The notes below the pieces were generated by a model that was not told where the DNA came from, made no database searches, and saw nothing but the letters and a program-made list of their open reading frames with translations. Positions 56,541-64,000 of a DNA stretch of 64,000 nucleotides are shown here, in pieces. Numbering within the stretch: the stretch's first letter is position 1; each line of letters opens with the position of its first letter. Position numbers and translations under genes: made by a program. Origin of the DNA: Apoderus coryli (lineage: Eukaryota; Arthropoda; Insecta; Coleoptera; Attelabidae); the NCBI GenBank assembly GCA_911728435.2, contig OU452198.1:8032001-8096000 (forward strand), written 5' to 3'.

Positions 56541-56785
56541 ATCTACTTAGAATTTTGGTATTTTAAAGACTAATAACATAATCGAGACAAAAATGAACAT
56601 TATACCAAAATTACAGGGTGTCCGAAAAAATCCGCATAACAATAAATTTTTCAATAACGGTCTCGAATTTTGATATTTTTAGAAATAAAACTATTAAGTG
56701 TCATATATATATCATTTGAAAGGGAAAAAAATTTAAATGGCTGAAAAAATAAGGGTGGTTTCATTTAAAAAAATATACAAGGTGT
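56541..56785 (+). repeat. Dispersed repeat, copy 2 (partner at 14897)
   Basis: Same orientation and block order as 14897-15128, with ACAGGGTGTCCGAAAAAATC at its centre. It sits directly after the 56445 repeat. Confidence 0.7.
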
Positions 56786-57766
56786 CCACGGATAGAGTTT
56801 GGAAGAGGAAAAACTTTTTTATTTGGCAATTTAGAAGAAAAAGTCATTCTTTATAAAAACGTCTGCTTGTGTCGAAACTACAATTGCAAATGCCAAATTT
56901 ACGATTACTATACAGGGTATATCAAAAATAACATTTTTAATGATTTTGATTTTTTTGTTTCTTTTTTTTTAATTTTATGAAAATATTTTCAAAACCGTGA
57001 TTTATTACACCAATTGTGTACGAGAGGCGTTCGAAACGTAAATTTTTTGAATTCGGCACTGTATCTCAAAAACTACATGTGTTACCCAAAATATGATTAG
57101 AGCATCGTGAGTTTCACAAAAAAGTCGCGCAAACCGCATCCCGCTAACTCTCAGAATAAGGGAGCTACCCAATTAAAACGAAATCTGGACACCCTGTACA
57201 TTTAAATTATAGTTTTTCCCATTTAGTTAGTTTAACTGACAAAAAATATTTATATAGACTTTCTGTCCAGGCATAGACAGCTAGAATGCATGTAATTTCG
57301 CAATTTAAACTCGACATTTTTAAAGAAATACTACTTAGTTTGCATTTCATCAGTTTCCCATTTCTCTCCAAAGAAATCGCTATACAGAAAAGCCGAATGT
57401 CACGAACAGATTATTAAGTGTTTTGTTTTTTTAAATTTTCCTTTATTTTACTTTTTTTTTAAACTTCTTTATTTTATTTCTTCCAAGCCTCTTCATTCGT
57501 CATTCTTTCAACGTACACGATAATAATTATCCATCTGTCTGTTGCATTGACATTACAATAATTGGGAAACAAGTTTTTATATTTTTGCGAGAATATTTAA
57601 TTTTAATTTAATTTCTGATTTCCTTGCGATGACATGATTTTTCGAACAAGGAAATAAAATACGCAGTGATGCATTAATAAGGAATTGGAAGGGGAAGTTT
57701 TATTTTACGGCGATATTTTAAGCGACTATGTAATTATAGGTTGTTTTGATTAGTTTGGCTCATTTA
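56786..57766. other. Spacer with several CAGGGTGT-type ends
   Basis: CAAGGTGTCCACGG (56780), ACAGGGTATATC (56913) and ACACCCTGTACAT (57187) mark element ends. The segment 57040-57125 repeats 40667-40752. No coding relic seen. Confidence 0.4.
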
Positions 57767-57960
57767 TTAGGTCATTCAAAAAGTCCGTAGGATGACACAT
57801 AGATGGCGTTACTAGAATTTTTTCCATATGATTTTTATTTAGTACTAATCTTCAAACAATACGTGTAGAAATTTGACAGCAATCTGACTATCGATTCGTG
57901 AATTATAGCATTTTGTGTGTTGTGTTTATTTTCTGAATGATAAATCAGAATAAGCTCAAA
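57767..57960 (+). repeat. Mariner-like 5' terminus without transposase
   Basis: TTAGGTCATTCAAAAAGTCC after a TA-like context, followed by GATGGCGTTACTAG and untranslated-type DNA, as expected for the left end of a classical mariner. The reading after 57940 does not continue as a transposase, so only the end remains. A second, shorter example is at 11582. Confidence 0.4.
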
Positions 57961-58699
57961 TTAATACTACTAATTATCAGAATGCGGACTTAACTCTTTC
58001 TTGCCCCAAGCTCTTAATAAATCACAATTTCGACGAATGAAAGGAAGTAAATAAATTTTTTTTAATTATCATGATATCTTCTTAAGGGCAGCTACAAAGT
58101 GATCCTTCTATGCGGTTATATGTTCGGTGCTATAGGTATGTCATATCAAATGCAAATGAAGGGTTTTTTACGAACGCATGTCTGCTTTTTATTTTGTCTG
58201 TCCGCATCTGCCTGTGTGCACAATTAGGTACTAAAGTATGATCAAACGGATTTTAACGAAGATTTGTATAAAAATAATAATTCAAAATAAGCAGACTTTA
58301 GACGACATCTTTAAACCAATTATAGGTAGCAACTATTACTTAAAAATGCCAATAAATAGGTAGTTGAAGAAATCTAATATTACAATCCAACTTTAGATTA
58401 AATAAACATAGTTTTCTTCTATTAGTTTCACTTAACAAATCAAATAATTTTTAAGTTAACTATTTTCAATTTATTTATATAATATTTTATGTTTAGCCAA
58501 TACTTGAATCAATTTATTTGATATTTTTTGTAATGTAATTCTGTTAATTATTAATATTTAAAAAAATAAAAAAATTGGCCCAGAGATCTAAAATTTTGAT
58601 TTTCAATTCTAAATAACTTTTCTTAATACCATGTTGTAAGTCCTTTTCCTAAAGGGCACTTGGTGCACTTTTCCGATAAAAAAAAGGTCAAAAATCAAT
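57961..58699. other. Spacer
   Basis: AT-rich, nothing recognised. Confidence 0.4.
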
Positions 58700-58808
58700 A
58701 AGGCATAGGATTTTGAAACTTTATACACCTACTCAACCTTTCATTCTGAACAACTTTTCTTAATGACATTTTTGCTCATCTTGTCTGAAAAGGGTAGTTT
58801 ACGGGGCG
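58700..58808 (+). repeat. Direct dispersed repeat, partner at 56445
   Basis: ACACCTACTCAACCTTTCAT and AAAAGGGTAGTTTACGGGG shared with 56445-56538. Confidence 0.7.
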
Positions 58809-58948
58809 ACAAACAACGTTTTTTGAAAGTTTCAAAGCCGTCCATGATTTTTCGAACGTAAGATTACGTCACAAATTACTTCAAAATCAAGCAAGACTGG
58901 ACCCCAGGAGCTTAAAATCGAACCCAATTTTTTTTTACAAAAGTTGTA

Positions 58949-60371
58949 CAGGGTGAGCAAAACTCGATGTCCCAGCTCTGTTATGAGAAAATGAAAAACG
59001 ATAGAAAAATTCTGCAAAGAGATTCTTAAATGGGATTAAGTAAGCTCCATTTTAGCGTACAATTGATTTTGTTTCCAAATTCGGAAACTAAAGTAAATGA
59101 CGTCAACAACTTTTTTTTCCAGAGACATACCTATATTTTTATATAGTTCAAAAGAGCTAATTTTTCTAAGCAACTTTTGTAAATAAAAAAATTTGCTATC
59201 TTCATTCGTTACAAAATTAAAAGTAAATTTGTAGGAAAAACTATTAACAAAAATTCGCAACTGTCACAACTTTTAAACAAGTAGGCTTTGGAAACAAAGT
59301 GTAATTGTATCTGTCAATAATAAAACTAATGGTTGACAAATAGTTTTATCGTCATTTACTGTGTGCATTTTATGTTAAATGTTTACGCATAACGAAAAAG
59401 TTGACATGTTAGGACTTTTTGGCATTAACTTTGGTGTGGTATTATTAACGGGCATTTAATTGCTCCATACTTTTACGAAGGTGTTTTATGCAGTGAGGAA
59501 TATTTGCAATTTCTTCAAGAGCAAATTTCTGTGCTTCTCGAAAATGTGCCATTGCAGTGACGAGCAAATATGTTTTTCCAGCATGACGGGGGCGGTGCTC
59601 CAAGCAAAAATTGCTAACACATAACTTAGAACATTTAAAGCAAAAAATTAGAAATGCATGCAATGAACTCTCAAGAGAAATGCTATGTAAGGCCTCAGGA
59701 AGAGAAGTAAGGAGGAGATTAGATAAGCGTTTACAACTAGGTGGTAGTCACATTGAAAATTTGTTGTAGTGATTGATTTCCTATAATTAATGAGTAGTAA
59801 TCTAGAGTATTACAATGTTTAGTTCTGTGGTAATAATAGTTACTGTTAAATAATATCATCTGTTTTTGTAGTGTTTAATAAAAAGTAATTATTATTAACA
59901 ACCGATGGATAATACGTATCTTCTCTCTTGACTGAATATCATATGTTTGACTTATATTAGAAGTTATCACACGAATACTATTTGTCAACCATTATTTTAA
60001 GTTTTGACAGATATAATTGCAGTTTGTTTCCAAAGCCTACTTGTGTAAAAGTTGTGACGGTTGCGAATTTTTCATATTATTTTTTTCTACATATTTGCTT
60101 ATAATTTTTTAACGAATGAAGATAGCACATTTTTTTCTTTACAAAAATTGTTTAGAAAAACCTATTTTGAACGCAATGCAAAAATATAGGTATGTTTCTG
60201 GAAAAAAAAGTTGCTGACGTCATTTACTTCAGTTTCCAAACTTGGAAACAAAATGAAGTATGGGTTCAAATGGAGCTTACTTAATCCTATTTAAGAACCT
60301 CTTTTCCGAATTTTTCTATCGTTTTTCATTTTCTCATAACAGAGCTGGGACATTGGGTTTTGATCACCCTG
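58949..60371 (+). mobile_element. Internally deleted DD41D element with about 390-bp TIRs
   Basis: CAGGGTGAGCAAAACTCGAT at the left, complement CAGGGTGATCAAAACCCAAT at the right, both flanked by TA. Arms 58949-59340 and 59985-60371 share CCCAGCTCTGTTATGAGAAA, AAAACGATAGAAAAATT, TTTGGAAACAAA and TGACGTCA.CAACTT-type blocks. The 640-base interior holds a plus-strand transposase remnant, which shows that this foldback is a deletion derivative of an autonomous element. Confidence 0.9.
59432..59769 (+). pseudogene. DD41D transposase remnant inside the foldback
   Basis: WCGIINGHLIAPYFYEGVLC, SEEYLQFLQEQISVLLEN and a stop, then ANMFFQHDGGGAPS: this is the middle of a DD41D transposase including the second aspartate (family text HDGAPPH). 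The region with RWIGRGG and the third aspartate has been deleted; the reading resumes as KIRNACNELSREMLCKASGR and ends LQLGGSHIENLL with its natural stop at 59767. A longer open stretch on the opposite strand at 59445-59663 is only a shadow. The catalytic core is incomplete, so it is inactive. Confidence 0.85.
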
Positions 60372-61582
60372 TACAAACAATCTGGGGACACACTGTATTA
60401 TAAGCCAAACCAAAGGCCTTTTTATTCTGATTTCGAAAATATATGTTATTGGTATTATTAGCTTCAACCGTTCTTGAGGTAATAATTGATATTAAATGTT
60501 AAAATGTTAGTTAATAAAATCAAGTGATTTGTTTGGACTCTTTGACCGACAATAAAAACGGCGGGATAGGTTAGCATTGCTTTTGAGTATTTAGTTTCTA
60601 ACTATTTAAGATTTTTCCTAACCTTAAGTTTTAAATCTGTACCCAGACGCAATACAAAATTCTGCATAATATGATAGTCTTGATCTGTTTGAACGTAAGA
60701 TGTCAGGGATTTGACATAATTCAGTTTTGATCTACTGCCAGCTTATTGAACATAAGAAATCACAATTATAATAACGTAAATTCGAGGTTAATTGGACGTT
60801 GTGGAGAACATAGAAACCTGTGATATAATTTCCAATTCCTCATTTTCGTTTTCGGGAAATATTCAACATAATTACCAAGACCGCATAATGCCATTATAAA
60901 CTACATACATATCGTTATCTTTTGTGAACATTTTCAAACAACAAAAATCAAGAAATAAGAATTAAAGAGAGGAAAAAGAGCAAATATATATAAAAGACAT
61001 GTCACAGTAATATAATTGTTCAACAACTGCTTATGTATACTGAGACATATAATAATAAAGCATGTAGGAATTAAACATAATAAATAAACAAAATCGTGTA
61101 ACTGCCATAAAGTTCTCGTATTTCCAGCTCTTTTATTACGATCTCTTATTTTAGGTAAATTGTTGTTAAGAGTTTTTATTTATATGCAACGTTTGTTCCG
61201 GAGAATAGGTACGTACATACCTTTGGAGCATTCGGTTTTAAACAGGCCAATACAGTTTAAGTAGTACGAATCGAACCCAAACTTCAAGCATCCTGCCTAA
61301 GTAAATACAGTTTCTTTCACAGATAGTACAACTAGATTACCTACTTTCCAACATTATACACTTTTACAGTCTAGCTAAAGCACGCTATTAAAATGCTCAG
61401 CACACCCTCGGGTCTCGGGATCTAACTGTAAAATAGTACGAACTTTACTACTAACTCAAGACTTACTACGTATTAAATTCCCATGTTGGGTACATCTGTA
61501 GTTGTACTTCAGTTAACTAATGAATATTGAAAAACACGTTTTAGCACTGCACCAGAACTTTTTAGTTTGGTATAGAACCGAT
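60372..61582. other. Spacer
   Basis: About 1.2 kb with no recognised feature. GAATCGAACCC at 61268 looks like a reversed B box but nothing around it folds as a tRNA. Confidence 0.35.
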
Positions 61583-62304
61583 GACTGCCTGCGGACGATT
61601 TTTTTGAAATATTTTCGAAACAAGTAAAGATGAATTAACCAAATGTAGCATATTTATTCACCGAGTTAAATGTCGTAAAATGACATGAAATTGAATAAAA
61701 AGATAACCATAGGCGGGTAAACGAAGGGACGCTTGCCTAAATTATAACCTAACTTTTTGTTCTTGTGACTTTTATTCTATTTGTGTCAAAAATGTGATAA
61801 ACTAAAGTTTTCTACATAAAAAAGGCATACTTGTTTTTCCTCGAAAAACTTAAAGGTTTTCGAGAAACTTGAGTTGGAAAATTTTAGGACAAAACTGGAC
61901 GTTAGTACAGAGCATTAATAAAATTTTGGAAAACATTTCGTTAGCAAACTGTATTTCAATAATTCTATTAATGCTGTGTACTAAGGACCAGTTTTTTCCT
62001 AAAATTTTCAAACTTGAATTTCTCGAAAACTTTTAAGTTTTTCGAGAAAAAACAAGTATGCCTTTTTATGTAGAAAACTTTATTTTATCACATTTTTGAA
62101 ACAAATGGAATAAAAGTCACAAGAAAGAAAAGTTAGGTTATAATTAATGCAAGGGTCGCCCCTTTTACCCGCCTATGGTCATCCTTTTTTTATTCAATTT
62201 CATGTCAGTTTACGACATTTAACTAGGTGAATAAGTGTGCTACATTTGATTAATTCATCTTTACTCGTTTCGAAAATATTTAAAAAAAATCGTCCTCAGG
62301 CAGT
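61583..62304. mobile_element. 720-bp palindromic foldback element
   Basis: Arms of about 340 bases, 61583-61926 and 61966-62304, with a loop of about 40. Matched blocks from the outside: ACTGCCTGCGGACGATTTTT / CGTCCTCAGGCAGT, TAAAGATGAATTAA, AAATGTCGTAAAATGACATG, TAGGCGGGTAAA, ATAACCTAACTTTT, TAAAAAAGGCATACTTGTTT and TCGAGAAACTTGAGTT. A CACCCTGTAA end follows the right arm at 62315 but the left arm has lost its counterpart. No coding capacity is seen. Confidence 0.88.
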
Positions 62305-62559
62305 TATTTTTAACACCCTGTAACTTTGTACATAAGGACTTTTCGAAAAATTACAATTTAGGTTTTTTTCATGATTAGACGTCCCCAACTCGCTCACAAA
62401 TTTTGACCACCTATTTTAGAAACACCTTGTATAATAACCGCTTAGAGAAAAACAATAATGACAAAATGGCTTTACAAATACAGTCACAACTTTTCGGGAA
62501 GTTCAGGATAGTTTCAAATGTATTTCATTCCAAAATATGCTTGCGGTTTAGGTAAGATT
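62305..62559. other. Spacer
   Basis: Follows the palindrome. It includes ACACCCTGTAACTT at 62314. Nothing else recognised. Confidence 0.35.
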
Positions 62560-62960
62560 GGTATCGACCTTGCAGGGTAAAACGGTCACGTTTAGTAGGA
62601 ATCCCTGGGTAGCAGTGGCAATTGCGGAAATACTTTCATCCTTGAGAGGAAGCATGACCGAATCAGATCAGCCTGATTCTCGTATCCTGCCGGTTTTGTA
62701 GCTGAGCAGTCGTTTTAGGTGGCGGGGACTAGCACTGACACTAGCGCCACTTGGACCGCTGCCATCACAGGGGGCACATACTTTGTACATTCACAGTCGT
62801 GGATCCAGTAGTTCAATTTCGGCGACAGTGGAAGTTAACACTACACCAGGCACAACGCTGTTACAGATGGTAAGAGTGGGATAGGTAACGGGAGACTTGA
62901 TACTAAACCCCTGAGACGGCTGCAAGCCGACCGTTAGTATTGCTACTGTATTGTGCAGAG
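62560..62960 (-). other. Unclassified GC-richer block
   Basis: Roughly balanced base composition against about 30 percent GC around it. The minus strand has a 64-codon stretch (62791-62985) with TVAILTVGLQPSQGFSIKSP and VVPGVVLTSTVAEIELLDPR, and beyond its stop a non-coding-looking part with CTCTCAAGGATGAAAGTATT. I cannot name it. Possibilities are a fragment of a non-LTR element, a SINE, or a relic of recent transfer or host coding DNA. Confidence 0.35.
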
Positions 62961-63034
62961 CACACAAAAAATCAAGTGTTAACACTTTTATCTATGGGAA
63001 CTACCGAATTAATTAGATCAAGTGCTGAAGTGTC

Positions 63035-63317
63035 TTATTGAACATACTGTTTCTTTTTTACATAATGTTCGCTTCTCTCTTGTTTTATTTCGGGGATGAA
63101 CTTATTGCAACTGTCCCAACTGATGTACCGATGTAAAACAGCATTCATCTTATTAGTAAACTGTTGTTTACGTTTACAAGATACAGAAGGAGATACTCTT
63201 CCGAAAGACGTTGATGGCAAATTATGTCTCAATTGCATGCTGTGGCGTCGAAAAGAGTTAGGAACGGCACTGCTTGCCAGGCCTCCTCTGGAACAACAAT
63301 TCTTATTGTACATTTAG
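63035..63317. other. Open on both strands, unassigned
   Basis: A plus-strand stretch (63096-63317; LNCMLWRRKELGTALLARPP) overlaps a minus-strand stretch (63035-63313; NCCSRGGLASSAVPNSFRRH). Neither shows a motif I recognise, and at most one can be real. The segment 63180-63300 is less AT-rich than its surroundings, in common with the block at 62560. Confidence 0.25.
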
Positions 63318-63604
63318 GAAAAGGTACTTATATTAACATAAAATGTACGACATATCAGTTCCAAATACATATACAACAACTAAGCACTATATCAAAATAA
63401 AAAAAGATGAGTAAATTACATATTTTTTTATTATTATGAACTCAAACAGTGAAATATTCCAGCAACAAAAAGTTGGGGCGTTATTTCCCCCGCCCCCTCT
63501 AGTTTGATACGCTAATGACTATAATTTTGGAAATCCTTGTGGTTTGACTTGTTAAGAATTAAAAATCAAATACATGTGTAAAATTTCATCAATGTACCAA
63601 AAAA

Positions 63605-63638
63605 CGTTTCGGTAATATTCACAAAAAACCATCATCAG
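63605..63638 (-). ncRNA. Hammerhead-like motif, weak stem
   Basis: Minus strand: CTGATGAT, GGT...ACC stem of three pairs around a long AT loop, then GAAACGTT. It follows the same box order as at 10911 and 29750 and lies near a CGCCCTGTATCTC end. Confidence 0.25.
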
Positions 63639-64000
63639 GGGCTAATTTTAAACGCCCTGTATCTCGGTTACAATGCGTTTGCGGACCTAAGTTAAAATTA
63701 ATTATTCTGCATTAATTTGTATTAATACATAGGGAACACCCTGTTATAAATATGTTCTTATGGACAAATCGCTGGGAACACACTCTACAAAAACATTTAA
63801 ACTCATAATTATTATTTTTCCATGGGCTACCAAGATGACCTGTGAACTGAAACGATGGCCGTGGGTAACTTTTGTAGATTTCTTAGAAAACAAACAACTG
63901 AAATGTCGTCAAAGCAGTTTTAGATATTTTAATATGATATTTTATATATGGCCACTGATGTTGCCTCGATTTGGGAAACATAAAATTGTAACAATAAATT
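63639..64000. other. Spacer
   Basis: CGCCCTGTATCTCGG (63652) and ACACCCTGTTA (63737) are decayed element ends. Nothing else recognised before the window closes. Confidence 0.4.

Noticed and set aside
59445..59663. A 72-codon minus-strand reading inside the foldback at 58949
   Set aside because: The plus strand of the same bases encodes recognisable transposase text, so the minus-strand reading is a shadow.
61255..61320. Reversed B box GAATCGAACCC as a tRNA
   Set aside because: No A box, anticodon arm or acceptor pairing around it.
1..64000. CRISPR arrays, prokaryotic operons, rRNA genes and TTAGG telomeric repeats
   Set aside because: Looked for and not seen; the only tandem arrays are short simple repeats and the TATAA array.

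Overview
The window looks like AT-rich, intron-poor, intergenic DNA of an insect. The evidence is the repeat content: many decayed non-LTR retrotransposons with insect Jockey/CR1-type reverse transcriptases, Tc1/mariner elements of several subfamilies, a P-element-type transposase relic and hAT-like ends. A beetle or other holometabolan with a large, repeat-loaded genome is my guess; order and species cannot be settled from this sequence. I found no intact host gene, no rRNA, no convincing functional tRNA, no CRISPR array and no prokaryotic or viral gene cluster. Every recognisable coding stretch is mobile-element derived, and every one carries at least one stop, frameshift, deletion or 5' truncation.

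Layout. 1-9 kb: a plus-strand RT relic (843-2374), a minus-strand RT scrap (3235-3525), a Tc1/mariner (DD41D type) element with about 500-bp inverted ends (4268-6200), and another RT relic (6640-7690). 9-16 kb: minus-strand RT relic (9358-10216), a dispersed repeat with a conserved hairpin (10530-10802), a dead Tc1-like element (11661-12736), and two out-of-order RT scraps (13714-14394). 16-22 kb: the longest RT relic (16417-17775) joined to a hAT-like N-terminus, hAT-like ends (18801-19155), and a 5'-truncated RT element with an ATT-rich tail (20033-21925). 22-30 kb: a cluster of mariner relics (22200, 25684, 27311), an R1-like RT relic (24440-24910) and a foldback element carrying hammerhead-like motifs (29649-30108). 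30-46 kb: RT scraps (30669, 35290, 39486, 39930, 42956-44335), classical mariner scraps (38525, 42650), an unnamed recurrent coding relic (33940-34306) and a TATAA pentanucleotide array enclosed by inverted repeats (42117-42549). 46-51 kb: three TIR elements in close tandem (46381-47698, 47705-48505, 48563-51080). 51-64 kb: a P-element transposase relic (53260-53998), a deleted DD41D element (58949-60371), a 720-bp palindrome (61583-62304) and an unclassified GC-rich block (about 62560-62960).

The genes do not form a pathway. What they share is ends: some thirty copies of ACAGGGTGT or its complement mark termini of several TIR families, so a few transposases could have mobilised many non-autonomous foldback elements. 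The least explained signals are a recurrent motif resembling a hammerhead ribozyme core (CTGATGAT, stem, GAAAC) at about six places, the hairpin repeat present at 10.5 and 41.7 kb, and the pentanucleotide array trapped between inverted repeats.
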